From positions 434,001 through 498,000 of the forward strand of contig NZ_JALIDZ010000001.1 of the NCBI RefSeq assembly GCF_025397915.1: a stretch of 64,000 nt of DNA, written 5' to 3'. Below are positions 54,410 through 63,612 of this stretch, piece by piece. The position numbers were made by a program, and so were the translations under genes. Each line of letters starts with the position of its first letter. The stretch's first letter is position 1. The stretch is from Microbaculum marinisediminis. GTDB taxonomy: Bacteria; Pseudomonadota; Alphaproteobacteria; Rhizobiales; Tepidamorphaceae. The notes beneath the pieces are model-generated. The model did no database searches. It was not told the origin of the DNA and was given only the letters and a program-made list of their open reading frames with translations.

Positions 54410-54970
54410 TCAGGCCGGGACAGCGGACAGCAGGATTTCGGCGGCCGACTTCGCATCGCCCGCCGGATCGGCCTCGTGGCCGATGTGCGCGGTGACGATC
54501 GCACCTTCCTTCAACAGGAGCAGAGCCCGCGCCAGAGCGGCGGGATCCGGCGCGCCGGCGTCGGCGGCGAGCTTCTCCACCTGCCGGAACAGAAGCCGTT
54601 TGTGCTCGGCCGCCTGAGCGTGGATCGGATGTCCGGGATCGGGATACTCCGACGCCGCCTTGATGAACATGCACGAGCGGAATTCGGGCTGGTCGAACCA
54701 TTCCTTCAGCGCATCGAACATCGCCAGCAGCTGCGCCCGCGGCGGGCCGGCTTCCTCCATGCGGCGGAACAGCCAGTTGCGGAAGTTCTCGTCGCGCAGC
54801 CGCAGGGTCGCGAGGATCAGCTCCTCCTTGCTGCGGAAGTGCTTGAACATCGTGGTCTTCGAGATGCCGGTCTCCGCCGACAGAAGATCCATGCCTGTGG
54901 CGTGGAATCCGTCCCGATAGAAGATCTTGAGCGACTCCCGAACCAGCTCGTCGCGTTTGCTGGGGCGCAT
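54410..54970 (-). CDS. TetR/AcrR-family repressor
   Basis: 186 aa from the ATG at 54970 with AAAGGAG upstream. The HTH is KIFYRDGFHATGMDLLSAET and GISKTTMFKHFRSKEELI, with a ligand-binding domain containing RSCMFIKAASEYPDPGHPIH. It is divergent from the DUF1348-type gene. Two inverted repeats lie between them, so the regulator probably controls itself and the DUF1348/isochorismatase/YHS genes. Confidence 0.9.
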   Translation of the reverse strand: MRPSKRDELVRESLKIFYRDGFHATGMDLLSAETGISKTTMFKHFRSKEELILATLRLRDENFRNWLFRRMEEAGPPRAQLLAMFDALKEWFDQPEFRSCMFIKAASEYPDPGHPIHAQAAEHKRLLFRQVEKLAADAGAPDPAALARALLLLKEGAIVTAHIGHEADPAGDAKSAAEILLSAVPA

Positions 54971-54994
54971 CCCGGCTCCTTTCTGAACTGACCA

Positions 54995-55010
54995 GTCTAT
55001 AAATATAGAC
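54995..55010. promoter_or_regulatory. TetR-proximal palindrome
   Basis: GTCTATA, AA, TATAGAC: 7-bp arms, 24 bp before the tetR ATG. A good candidate for the autoregulatory site and overlapping promoter. Confidence 0.5.
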
Positions 55011-55111
55011 CTCAAATGCGAAAATCGACAAAAATATTTCGCCTTAAAATCAATAGTTTATCGGTTTCTTGTGTAAGAACATGCGCCTATTCCAAAATTT
55101 CCGCTTGCCAA

Positions 55112-55165
55112 AGTGAACAGATCGGTTCATTAACACCGCCGTCAAACAGCACCGATCAGTTCACT
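55112..55165. promoter_or_regulatory. TetR operator upstream of the DUF1348-type gene
   Basis: AGTGAACAGATCGGT (55112-55126) and ACCGATCAGTTCACT (55151-55165) are 15-bp inverted arms with one mismatch, separated by 24 bp. They end 15 bp before the ATG at 55180. Confidence 0.6.
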
Positions 55166-55179
55166 TTAAGAGAGTCGCC

Positions 55180-55644
55180 ATGAACCGCCCACCCCTTCCG
55201 CCCTTCACCGCCGAAACGGCGACGGCCAAGGTCCGCGCCGCCGAGGATGCCTGGAACAGCCGCGACCCGGCCAGGGTCGCACTCGCCTACACGCCGGACA
55301 CCGACTGGCGGAACCGCTCGGAATTTCTGCGCGGCCGCGTCGACGTCGAGGCGTTCCTGACCCGCAAGTGGCGGGCCGAACGCGACTACCGGCTGATCAA
55401 GGAGCTGTGGACCTTCGGCGACACCCGCATCGCGGTGCGCTTCGCCTACGAGGCGCGCGATCCCGACGGCGGCTGGTTCCGCGCCTACGGCAACGAGAAC
55501 TGGGAGTTCGCGCCAAGCGGGCTGATGGCCGTGCGCCGGGCCTCGATCAACGACCTGCCGATCTCCGAGGACGAGCGGCTGTTCCGCTGGCCGCTCGGCC
55601 CCCGGCCCGACGGCCATCCGGGTCTCTCCGACCTCGGCCTGTGA
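55180..55644 (+). CDS. DUF1348 / SnoaL-like protein
   Basis: 154 aa. An NTF2-like fold is suggested by [20 protein letters not shown] and [20 protein letters not shown], and [20 protein letters not shown] is the DUF1348 C-terminal signature. The family has no proven reaction. It is the first gene controlled from the TetR intergenic region. Confidence 0.85.
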   Translation: MNRPPLPPFTAETATAKVRAAEDAWNSRDPARVALAYTPDTDWRNRSEFLRGRVDVEAFLTRKWRAERDYRLIKELWTFGDTRIAVRFAYEARDPDGGWFRAYGNENWEFAPSGLMAVRRASINDLPISEDERLFRWPLGPRPDGHPGLSDLGL

Positions 55645-55723
55645 CGCCACCCGACACCCGCCACCCGACACCCAATCCCCAATCCCCAACGGGGCCGCGC
55701 GCTCGACAGGAGCAAGACCGACG

Positions 55724-56572
55724 ATGTCCCGCAACCACCACCATCACGCCGCCCACGCCGCCGATGACGGCAAGGCGATCGCACGCCGCGGTTTCCTCGT
55801 CGCCGGCGCGGCCGGCGCCGCCGCCGTCGCTGCCGGACTGGCGACGGGCGCCGCGGAAGCCTCCGACAATCCGGCCTATGCCGCGCCGGCGGAACCGGTG
55901 CTGCCGCCGTCGACGATGACGCTCGAGAAGGGCCGGGCGGCCCTCCTCGTCGTCGATCCGCAGATCGATTTCCTCAGCCCCGACGGCGTGACCTGGGGCG
56001 TCGTCGGCGAGAGCGTCACCGAGCACAACGTCGTCGACAACATCCGTCGGCTGTTCCGCGCCGCGAAGGCCGCCGGCATGCCGGTCGTCGTCTCCCCCCA
56101 CTACTACTATCCGCACGACCATCGCTGGATGTTCGAAGGGGCGCTGGAGAAGGTGATGCACGGGATCGGCATGTTCGACCGTCCCGGTCCGCTCGACATG
56201 ACGGGCTTCGCGGGATCGGGCGCCGACTTCATGGAAGAGTACGAGGAGTACATCTTCGACGGCCGGACGATCATCGCCTCGCCGCACAAGCTCTACGGCC
56301 CCGAGCAGAACGACGCCGCGCTGCAGCTGCGCAAGCTCAGGGTTGACCAGATCGTCCTCGCCGGCATGTCCGCCAACCTCTGTGTCGAAAGCCATATGCG
56401 CGAGTTCATCGAGCAGGGCTTCGAGGTGGCCGTCGTCCGCGACGCCACGGCGGGCGCCAAGGTTCCCGAAGGCGACGGCTATCTGGCCGCCCTCATCAAC
56501 TTCCGGATGATCGCCAACGCCGTCTGGGACACCGACGAGACCGTCGAACTCGTCCAGGCGCTCGCGACGTAG
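55724..56572 (+). CDS. Tat-exported isochorismatase-like cysteine hydrolase
   Basis: 282 aa. The N-terminus contains a twin-arginine signal (ARRGFLVAGAAGAAAVAAGL), after His-rich residues 5-9. The fold's triad is visible: Asp in ALLVVDPQIDF, Lys in ASPHKLYGPEQ and Cys in SANLCVESHMREF. The family cleaves C-N or C-S bonds by a Cys nucleophile. A periplasmic location is unusual for it. Confidence 0.88.
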   Translation: MSRNHHHHAAHAADDGKAIARRGFLVAGAAGAAAVAAGLATGAAEASDNPAYAAPAEPVLPPSTMTLEKGRAALLVVDPQIDFLSPDGVTWGVVGESVTEHNVVDNIRRLFRAAKAAGMPVVVSPHYYYPHDHRWMFEGALEKVMHGIGMFDRPGPLDMTGFAGSGADFMEEYEEYIFDGRTIIASPHKLYGPEQNDAALQLRKLRVDQIVLAGMSANLCVESHMREFIEQGFEVAVVRDATAGAKVPEGDGYLAALINFRMIANAVWDTDETVELVQALAT

Positions 56573-56742
56573 CACGCCGGACGCGCCCCACCACTCAGGC
56601 TTCGAAGACACCGCCGCGCCGCACGCCGGCGCGGCCCACCGAACCCGGCGAGAGCCGGTGACGCACCCCGCTTGCCGACCGGCCGGCGGATCCAAACCAC
56701 CGCAGAGAGCCCGCGGGCTCAGCCATCACAAGGAGACCAGCC

Positions 56743-57237
56743 ATGAAATACGCCAAGCCCCTCTTCGCCGCCGCCACCCTCGCGGCCGTCCTGTCCACCG
56801 CTCCCGCCTTCGCGGCCGACGAGTACAACGTGTCGACCGGCACCACGCTCAGCGGCGCCGGCGTCGCCTCTCGCGGCGACGACCTCATCGCGCTGGCCAC
56901 CGGCCTGAAAGTGACGCCGGGCCTGGCCGAGCACACCGTCGAGCACGACGGCGTCGCCTACTATTTCTCCTCCGAGGAGACGATGAAGACCTTCGCCGCC
57001 GACCCGGGCAAGTACATGCCGCAATACGGCGGGTTCTGCGCCTTCGGCGTCGCCATCGGCAAGAAGCTCGACGCCAGCAACCGTTACGCCGACATCGTCG
57101 ACGGCAAGCTCTACGTGTTCCTGAACGCCGTGGCGTTCGACAAGTACAAGGACGACAAGGCCGGCACGCTCGCCAAGGCCGAGGCAAACTGGCCGGAGAT
57201 GCATCACCGTTCGGTGGCCGAGGTCAACGGCCTCTAG
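56743..57237 (+). CDS. exported YHS-domain protein
   Basis: 164 aa. A Sec signal peptide (1-22, ending AFA) precedes a YHS-like domain with YYFSSEETMKTFAADPGKY and YGGFCAFGVAIGKKL. The domain is associated with metal or haem binding in some families. It closes the TetR-linked gene set and is followed by a strong hairpin. Confidence 0.85.
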   Translation: MKYAKPLFAAATLAAVLSTAPAFAADEYNVSTGTTLSGAGVASRGDDLIALATGLKVTPGLAEHTVEHDGVAYYFSSEETMKTFAADPGKYMPQYGGFCAFGVAIGKKLDASNRYADIVDGKLYVFLNAVAFDKYKDDKAGTLAKAEANWPEMHHRSVAEVNGL

Positions 57238-57584
57238 GATGCCGCCGGAATGGCGATCCATTGATACGCTGGCGGCGGCCCGGGTCGCCGCCAGCGAAGC
57301 ACGGGGGAGCCATGCGCGCCCGCGCGGACCGTTATGCGGTTGCTCTAAACTTCGTCCATCTTCGCCGTAGAACCGACGTGCATTGATCCCCTTTGAGCCA
57401 AAGGTGGTCATTCGTGACGTGTTTTGTGATCGGTAGCTCGGGGTCGGAAGCGGACATCCGGTCCGCGCGAACGCCGCCCCGTGGCGCCCGGGTTCGCCCG
57501 CATTCTACCCCCCCCGAAAACACCCCGTTAACGATGGTGCCCTAGGACTCAAGAATCACTGTACCCTACGGAAGAGATTCTACG
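57238..57584. other. 347-bp gap before cyoA
   Basis: It begins with the YHS-gene hairpin at 57267-57296. The central part (about 57330-57460) looks like a worn remnant of a repeated or degenerate coding sequence, but I cannot support a gene. The cyo promoter should lie in the last 100 bp, after a C-rich tract. GGAAGAG marks the cyoA ribosome site at the end. Confidence 0.45.
57267..57296 (+). terminator. hairpin after the YHS-domain gene
   Basis: A perfect 11-bp stem (CGCTGGCGGCG / CGCCGCCAGCG) with an 8-nt loop, 30 bp after the stop codon. No U-tract follows, so it may be a stability element rather than an intrinsic terminator. Confidence 0.5.
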
Positions 57585-58598
57585 ATGTGGGCACGCCGCG
57601 TTTCGAGTTCGCCTGCCAACCGGAACCGCGACGACCGTATGGCTCGACCACGCCCGACGTTTCCGACATCCAGATCCCTGCCATCGACGATGGTACGCGC
57701 CGGCCTCGTGCTCGGCCTCGCCGGCCTCGCCGCCGGCTGCAACGACGGCAACTGGCCGGTGCTCAATCCCGACGGGCCGATCGCCTTCGCGGAACGCGAG
57801 CTCCTGTACACCGCCGTCGGGCTGATGCTGCTCGTCATCATCCCCGTCTACGTGCTCACGGCCTGGGTCCTGCTGCGCTATCGCGCGTCCAAGGAAAACC
57901 CGGACTACCGGCCGGACTGGCAGTCGAACAAGGTCGACGTGATCGTCTGGATCGGCCCCGCCCTGATCGTCATCGCGATCGGCACCATCGTGTGGGACTA
58001 CACGCACCGGCTCGATCCCTACAAGCCGATCGCCTCGCCGGAGGCGCCGGTGGAAATCCAGGCCATCGCCCAGGACTGGAAGTGGCTGTTCGTCTACCCG
58101 CAGGAGAACATCGCCGCGGTGAACGAACTGGCGATTCCCGCGGGCCGGCCCGTCTCGATCCGCATCACCTCCGACACGGTGATGAATTCCTTCTACATCC
58201 CCGGCCTCGCCGGCCAGATCTTCGCCATGGCCGGCATGCAGACGCGGCTCAACCTGCAGGCCGACACCCCGGACACCTATGTCGGCCGCAACACCCAGTA
58301 CAGCGGCAGCGGCTTCTCGGACCAGCAATTCACGGTCAAGGCCGTCTCGGCGGATGAATACCAGGCCTGGCTCGGGATCGTGCGCGAGTCTTCCGACACG
58401 CTCGACACGCAGACCTACGCGGCGCTCGCCAAGCCGAGCCAGAAGGTTCCCGTGACCTACTATTCCAGCGTCGAGCCCGGCCTGTTCGACAGGATCATCG
58501 AGAAATACACGGGCGACAGGAGGCGCCGGATGGCCCAGCTCGACACGTATGCGGGCCAGTTCAATTGCGGGCCGTCCGACAGGCAGGAGGTTCACTGA
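57585..58598 (+). CDS. cyoA: cytochrome o ubiquinol oxidase subunit II
   Basis: 337 aa; ATG 57585 is chosen for its GGAAGAG site, though ATGs at 57639 and 57690 would also work and the last sits closest to the lipobox (LAGLAAGC). Two TM helices follow, then the cupredoxin domain with [18 protein letters not shown]. The CuA cysteine ligands of cytochrome c oxidases are missing ([14 protein letters not shown] instead), which marks a quinol oxidase. Its stop overlaps the cyoB start. Confidence 0.92.
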   Translation: MWARRVSSSPANRNRDDRMARPRPTFPTSRSLPSTMVRAGLVLGLAGLAAGCNDGNWPVLNPDGPIAFAERELLYTAVGLMLLVIIPVYVLTAWVLLRYRASKENPDYRPDWQSNKVDVIVWIGPALIVIAIGTIVWDYTHRLDPYKPIASPEAPVEIQAIAQDWKWLFVYPQENIAAVNELAIPAGRPVSIRITSDTVMNSFYIPGLAGQIFAMAGMQTRLNLQADTPDTYVGRNTQYSGSGFSDQQFTVKAVSADEYQAWLGIVRESSDTLDTQTYAALAKPSQKVPVTYYSSVEPGLFDRIIEKYTGDRRRRMAQLDTYAGQFNCGPSDRQEVH

Positions 58599-60574
58599 TG
58601 CTCGGGAAACTGTCCTTCGAGGCCCTGCCGTTCTACAGCCCCGTGGCGCTGGGCGGCGCGCTCGGCGAGGTCGGCGCCGCCGTGCTCGTCCTCGCCGTCA
58701 TCACCTGGCTGGGGGCGTGGAAATACCTGTGGCGCGAGTGGCTGACCAGTGTCGACCACAAGCGCATCGGCATCATGTACATCGTGCTGGCGCTGGTGAT
58801 GCTGCTGCGCGGCTTCGCCGACGCGATCCTGATGCGGACGCAGCAGGCCATCGCGCTGGGCGATGACGGCTATCTGCCGCCGGACCACTTCGACCAGATC
58901 TTCTCCGCGCACGGCACCATCATGATCTTCTTCATGGCGATGCCGTTCCTGACGGGGCTGATCAACTTCGTCGTGCCGCAGCAGATCGGCGCGCGCGACG
59001 TCTCCTTCCCGTTCCTGAACTCGGTCAGCCTGTGGCTGACGGCGTCGGGCGCCGGGTTGGTGCTGGTCTCGCTGGTCATCGGCAAGTTCTCGACCGCCGG
59101 CTGGACCGCGTACCCGCCCTATTCCGGCATCGAGTACAACCCCGGCGTCGGCGTCGACTACTGGCTATGGGCGGTGATCCTGTCCGGCGTCGGCACCACG
59201 ATGACCGGCATCAACTTCGTCGTCACCATCTTCAAGCGGCGCGCGCCGGGCATGACCCTGATGCGCATGCCGCTGTTCACCTGGACGGCGCTCGTCACCA
59301 GCGTCCTGATCGTCTTCGCCTTCCCCGCCGTCACCGTCGTCGGCGCCCAGCTCGCGCTCGACCGCTATCTGGACATGCACTTCTTCACCAATGGCGACGG
59401 CGGCAACATGATGAACTACATCAACCTGATCTGGATCTGGGGCCATCCGGAGGTCTACATCCTGATCCTGCCCGCCTTCGGCATCTTCTCCGAGGTCGTC
59501 GCGACGTTCTCGCGCAAGCGCCTCTTCGGCTACGAGTCGCTGGTCTACGCCACCGCGGTGATCGGCCTGCTGTCGTTCACCGTCTGGTTGCACCACTTCT
59601 TCACCATGGGCTCGAGCGCCAACGTCAACGCCTTCTTCGGCATCACCACGATGATCATCGCGGTGCCGACCGGGGTGAAGATTTACGACTGGCTTCTGAC
59701 CATGTATGGCGGCCGCATCACCGTCTCGGTGCCGATGCTGTGGACGCTCGGCTTCATCGTCACCTTCGTCATCGGCGGCATGACCGGCGTCCTGCTCGCC
59801 ATCCCGCCGGTCGACTACATGATGCACAACTCGACCTTCCTGGTCGCCCACTTCCACAACATGCTGATCCCCGGCGCGCTGTTCGGCTACTTCGCGGGCT
59901 ACACCTACTGGTTCCCCAAGGCGTTCGGCTTCAGGCTCGACGATACCTGGGGGCGGCGCGCCTTCTGGGCCTGGATCGTCGGCTTCTACCTCGCCTTCAT
60001 GCCGCTCTACGCGCTCGGCTTCATGGGCATGCCGCGGCGCATGGAGCATTACGACATGGCCGCCTGGCAGCCCTGGCTGGTCGTCGCGGCCGCCGGCGCC
60101 TTCCTGATCCTGATCGGCATCGGCTGCCTGATCATGCAGCTCTATGTCAGCATCCGGAACCGGGCGGAGCTGGCCGACACCACCGGCGATCCGTGGGACG
60201 GGCGCACGCTGGAATGGGCCACCGCCTCGCCGCCGGCGCCCTACAACTTCGCCAGGGTCCCGGTCGTGCACGACCGCGACGAGCTGACCTGGCGCAAGGC
60301 CAATCCGGCCGAAGCGACCAGGGACGACATCGCCTCGGAAATCGAGATGCCGGACAACACCGGGGCCGGCGTCGTCATCGGCGTCGTCGCCGGCGTGTTC
60401 GGATTCGCGATGGTGTGGCACATCTGGTGGCTCGCCGCCGTGTCGGCCCTGCTGATCCTGGCGGTCCTCGTCGCGCGCAGCTTCAACGACGACGGCGAGC
60501 AGCTTCTGTCGGCCGACGACATCGCCACGGCCGAGACCCGCGGCAGCGGTCCGCTCCTGGGCTACCGCGCATGA
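58598..60574 (+). CDS. cyoB: cytochrome o ubiquinol oxidase subunit I
   Basis: 658 aa, about 15 TM helices. Haem and CuB ligands include [34 protein letters not shown] with the Tyr cross-link region, HHFFTMG, and [15 protein letters not shown]. It reduces O2 with quinol electrons and pumps protons. The start at 58598 overlaps the cyoA stop (TGATG) after AGGAGG. Confidence 0.95.
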   Translation: MLGKLSFEALPFYSPVALGGALGEVGAAVLVLAVITWLGAWKYLWREWLTSVDHKRIGIMYIVLALVMLLRGFADAILMRTQQAIALGDDGYLPPDHFDQIFSAHGTIMIFFMAMPFLTGLINFVVPQQIGARDVSFPFLNSVSLWLTASGAGLVLVSLVIGKFSTAGWTAYPPYSGIEYNPGVGVDYWLWAVILSGVGTTMTGINFVVTIFKRRAPGMTLMRMPLFTWTALVTSVLIVFAFPAVTVVGAQLALDRYLDMHFFTNGDGGNMMNYINLIWIWGHPEVYILILPAFGIFSEVVATFSRKRLFGYESLVYATAVIGLLSFTVWLHHFFTMGSSANVNAFFGITTMIIAVPTGVKIYDWLLTMYGGRITVSVPMLWTLGFIVTFVIGGMTGVLLAIPPVDYMMHNSTFLVAHFHNMLIPGALFGYFAGYTYWFPKAFGFRLDDTWGRRAFWAWIVGFYLAFMPLYALGFMGMPRRMEHYDMAAWQPWLVVAAAGAFLILIGIGCLIMQLYVSIRNRAELADTTGDPWDGRTLEWATASPPAPYNFARVPVVHDRDELTWRKANPAEATRDDIASEIEMPDNTGAGVVIGVVAGVFGFAMVWHIWWLAAVSALLILAVLVARSFNDDGEQLLSADDIATAETRGSGPLLGYRA

Positions 60575-60608
60575 CTGTACCCACCAACCAGACCAGTCCG
60601 GATCGCCC

Positions 60609-61211
60609 ATGAGCGCCGAAGCGACAACGATGCGACCCGAAAGCGGGAAGGACGCGGCGCTCGCCGACCGCGATTTCGGCTTCTGGGTCTATCTGATGAG
60701 CGACGCGATCATCTTCGCGTTGCTGTTTGCGACCTATCTCGTGCTGAAGTCGGGCACCGCCGGCGGACCGACCGGCCAGGACCTGTTCGACATCAACCGG
60801 ACCTTCGCCGAGACCATGCTGCTGCTCGCCAGCTCGGTCACCTTCGGCATGGCCAGCGTCGCGGTCGCCGGGCGCAACCGCGCGGGCGTCGTCGCCTGGC
60901 TCGCCGTTACCTTCGTGCTCGGCGCCGCCTTCCTGGCCCTGGAGTTCGGCGAGTTCGCCGGCATGATCGCCCAGGACGCCGGACCGGGGCGCAGCGGATT
61001 CCTGTCGGCCTTCTTCACGCTGGTCGGCACGCACGGCCTGCATGTCAGCGGCGGCCTCGTCTGGATCGCGGTGATGATCGCGCAGGTGCGCCTCAAGGGC
61101 CTCACCGCCCCGGTCGTCTCGCGCCTGTTCCGGCTCGGCCTGTTCTGGCACTTCCTGGATATCGTCTGGATCGGGATCTTCTCGGTCGTCTACCTGCCGG
61201 GGGTGATGTGA
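60609..61211 (+). CDS. cyoC: cytochrome o ubiquinol oxidase subunit III
   Basis: 200 aa, five TM helices; FGFWVYLMSDAIIFALLFAT and GTHGLHVSGGLVWIAVMIAQ are family signatures, and FWHFLDIVWIGIFSVVYL closes the protein. It follows cyoB by 34 bp and precedes cyoD by one base. Confidence 0.94.
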   Translation: MSAEATTMRPESGKDAALADRDFGFWVYLMSDAIIFALLFATYLVLKSGTAGGPTGQDLFDINRTFAETMLLLASSVTFGMASVAVAGRNRAGVVAWLAVTFVLGAAFLALEFGEFAGMIAQDAGPGRSGFLSAFFTLVGTHGLHVSGGLVWIAVMIAQVRLKGLTAPVVSRLFRLGLFWHFLDIVWIGIFSVVYLPGVM

Positions 61212-61212
61212 G

Positions 61213-61563
61213 ATGAACGCGACACCGAACCTTTCGGCATCCCCGCAGGCACCGGAGGGGAAATCACCGGACGAGCTGCGAAGGTCCTATCTGATCGGCT
61301 TCGGGCTGGCGCTCGTCCTGACCGCCATTGCCTTCGCGATCGTCGCCTTCGGGCTGATGCCGGCCGGCCCGGCGCTCGTCGTCATCGCGATCCTGGCGGT
61401 GATCCAGGTGCTGGTGCACCTCTATTTCTTCCTGCATCTGGATCCGCGCACGGCGCCGCGCGAGAACGTGCTGACGCTCGCCTTCGCCGTGGTGCTGATC
61501 TTCATCATGATCGGCGGGTCGCTGTGGATCATGTTCGATCTGAACCAGCGGATGATGATGTAG
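61213..61563 (+). CDS. cyoD: cytochrome o ubiquinol oxidase subunit IV
   Basis: 116 aa with three TM helices (YLIGFGLALVLTAIAFAIVA, LVVIAILAVIQVLVHLYFFL and the last before NQRMMM). Size, position and topology match CyoD, the assembly subunit of the bo3 oxidase. No cyoE is seen downstream; the next gene is convergent arsC. Confidence 0.93.
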   Translation: MNATPNLSASPQAPEGKSPDELRRSYLIGFGLALVLTAIAFAIVAFGLMPAGPALVVIAILAVIQVLVHLYFFLHLDPRTAPRENVLTLAFAVVLIFIMIGGSLWIMFDLNQRMMM

Positions 61564-61588
61564 GCGACGGGCCGGCAAGTTCGGGCCT

Positions 61589-61936
61589 TCAGAGGATCTC
61601 GAGCACGTTTTCCGGCGGGCGTCCGATCGCGGCGCGGTCGCCGGTGATCACCACCGGGCGCTCGATCAGCACCGGCTCGGCGACCATGGCCGCGATGATG
61701 TCGTCGTCCGACAGGCCCGGATCGGCGAGCCCGCGCGCCTTGTAGGCAGCCTCGCCGCGGCGCAGCAGATCGCGCGGCTTCAGGCCGAGTTTCTTCAGGG
61801 CGGCCTTGATGGCGACGGCATCCGGCGGCGTCTTCAGGTATTCGACGACGGTCGGCTCGACGCCCCTGTCGCGCAGCAATTCCAGCGTCTGGCGCGACTT
61901 GGAGCACCGCGGATTGTGCCAGATGGTGACCCTCAT
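61589..61936 (-). CDS. arsC: glutaredoxin-type arsenate reductase
   Basis: 115 aa. IWHNPRCSKSRQTLELL holds the catalytic Cys, VVEYLKTPP and the C-terminal IERPVVITGDRAAIGRPPE are the ArsC/Spx-family motifs. It reduces arsenate with glutathione and glutaredoxin. Its start overlaps the pyrD stop (ATGA); no other ars gene is present. Confidence 0.92.
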   Translation of the reverse strand: MRVTIWHNPRCSKSRQTLELLRDRGVEPTVVEYLKTPPDAVAIKAALKKLGLKPRDLLRRGEAAYKARGLADPGLSDDDIIAAMVAEPVLIERPVVITGDRAAIGRPPENVLEIL

Positions 61937-63048
61937 TCGATCCTCTCCCGTGCCCAGTCCTCGGTTGCCGTGCCGACCGCGTCGCCGATCGCGCCGAAGC
62001 CATCGCGGTCGAGTTGACGGACGAGGCCGCGCTTGATGTCGCCGACGAGCCCGAGGCCTTCATAGACCAGACCGGTATAGACCTGAACGAGCGCGGCTCC
62101 GGCGCGGATCTTCTCGTAGGCCGTTTCGGCGGAATCGATGCCGCCGACGCCGACGATCGGGATCTCCGGCGCCAGGCGCCGGCGCAGACGGGCGAGCACG
62201 ACCGTAGAGCGGCGGAACAGCGGTCGGCCCGACAGACCGCCGGCCTCCGAGGCATGCCGGTCCGAAATCCCGGCCCGGCACAGGCCCACCCGGGACAGGG
62301 TCGTGTTCGAAACGATGACGCCGTCGAAGCGATGGCGCGTCACCGCCCCGGCGATGCCGTCGAGATCGGTGTCCTCGAGGTCCGGGGCGATCTTCAGGAG
62401 CAGCGGGACGGGCCGGCCAATCCGGTCCACCTGCCGGTCACGCGCCGCCGACACGCGGGATAGCAGGTCCTCGAGCGCCTGCTCGTGCTGGAGATCACGC
62501 AGGCCGGGCGTGTTCGGCGAGGAGATGTTGACGGTGAAATAGTCGGCGATGCCGGCGAAGCAGTCGACCCCGGCGACATAGTCGGCGGCGCGGTCGGAGG
62601 CATCCTTGTTGGCACCGATATTGACGCCGAGGATGCCGTGTCCGCGGCGCGCCTCGAGATGCGCCCGGACCGCGTCGTGGCCCTGCGTATTGAAGCCGTA
62701 GCGATTGATCACCGCGCGGTCGCCGGCGAGCCGGAAGACGCGCGGCCTCGGATTGCCGAGCTGCGGACGCGGGGCGACGGTGCCGATCTCGGCGAAGCCG
62801 AAGCCGAGCGCCACGAGCGCGTCGGGCACCTCGCCATGCTTGTCGAACCCGGCGGCCATGCCGAGCGGGTTGGGAAAGGCGAGGTCGAACAGGCCGACGG
62901 CGAGACGCGGATCGTCGCCGCCCGCGGCACACCGGAGCACGCCGGTCGTTTGCGCGAGTTTCAGGGACGAGATCGCCAGATCGTGGGCGCGCTCGGGGTC
63001 GATCGCGCCGAATACGGGCCGGGCGAGCGCCGACAGCGCCCCGATCAC
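61933..63048 (-). CDS. pyrD: quinone-dependent dihydroorotate dehydrogenase
   Basis: 371 aa from a GTG at 63048 that overlaps the upstream TGA; the longer frame lies in the preceding gene. Class 2 motifs: NPLGMAAGFDKHGE (FMN site), YFTVNISSPNTPGLRDLQ with the catalytic Ser, KIAPDL, VSNTTLSR and PIVGVGGIDSAETAYEKI. It oxidises dihydroorotate to orotate with quinone in pyrimidine synthesis. Confidence 0.94.
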   Translation of the reverse strand: MIGALSALARPVFGAIDPERAHDLAISSLKLAQTTGVLRCAAGGDDPRLAVGLFDLAFPNPLGMAAGFDKHGEVPDALVALGFGFAEIGTVAPRPQLGNPRPRVFRLAGDRAVINRYGFNTQGHDAVRAHLEARRGHGILGVNIGANKDASDRAADYVAGVDCFAGIADYFTVNISSPNTPGLRDLQHEQALEDLLSRVSAARDRQVDRIGRPVPLLLKIAPDLEDTDLDGIAGAVTRHRFDGVIVSNTTLSRVGLCRAGISDRHASEAGGLSGRPLFRRSTVVLARLRRRLAPEIPIVGVGGIDSAETAYEKIRAGAALVQVYTGLVYEGLGLVGDIKRGLVRQLDRDGFGAIGDAVGTATEDWARERIE

Positions 63049-63374
63049 GCGCCGGATCCGTCGTCCGGCGCCGCGATCGCCGCGACCTCGGTAACCGCTG
63101 CGAGCGGCAGGTCCCCGTAAAGATGCGGGAACAGGGCGCCGCCGCGCGACGGCTCCCATTTGAGGGCCTCGCCCAGCGCGCTCGCGTCGACGCTGACGAT
63201 CAGCAGGTCGTCGCGGCCGGCGTAGTGCCGGGCCAGCGTGCCGGCGACCTGGTCGGCGGCGGACAGATGGATGAAGCCGTCGCGGGCATCGTCGGCGTTG
63301 CCGGAATAAGTGCCGGCGTTCTCCGCCAAACGCCACTCGTCGCGGCCGCAGATCTTGAAAACGGTTCGGGTCAT
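63045..63374 (-). CDS. DUF952 family protein
   Basis: 109 aa from ATG 63374 (MTRTVFKICGRDEWRLAEN); a longer frame to 63533 is not needed. The motifs DGFIHLSAADQV and LKWEPSRGGALFPHLYGDLP are the DUF952 signatures. The family's function is unknown. Its stop overlaps the pyrD start (GTGA), a common alphaproteobacterial pairing. Confidence 0.88.
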   Translation of the reverse strand: MTRTVFKICGRDEWRLAENAGTYSGNADDARDGFIHLSAADQVAGTLARHYAGRDDLLIVSVDASALGEALKWEPSRGGALFPHLYGDLPLAAVTEVAAIAAPDDGSGA

Positions 63375-63612
63375 GACGGCGCGACCGTATATCCGGCGCA
63401 ATCGGCCGGCAAGTCGCCAGGCAGGGAATGCACATACCGGGCCGTCGACGTCGCGACGCTCGAAAACAAAGCGACGCCGGGAAAAAACCGAGCCCGTCGC
63501 CGATCGCGATCGGCGGAAAAAGCGTCCCGGCACCGCACGAGGTCCGCGCGAGCCTGCTAGAGGCTACGCGGGCCCCTCGCCGGTGCCGGGACAAGTTCGG
63601 CCTGGCGGCACC

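Noticed and set aside
54113-54991. 292-aa plus-strand frame over TetR
   Set aside because: It is the antisense of the TetR gene plus palindromic repeat DNA.
57332-57523. 63-aa minus-strand frame before cyoA
   Set aside because: No ribosome site or domain; it resembles a worn repeated sequence and I cannot support a gene.
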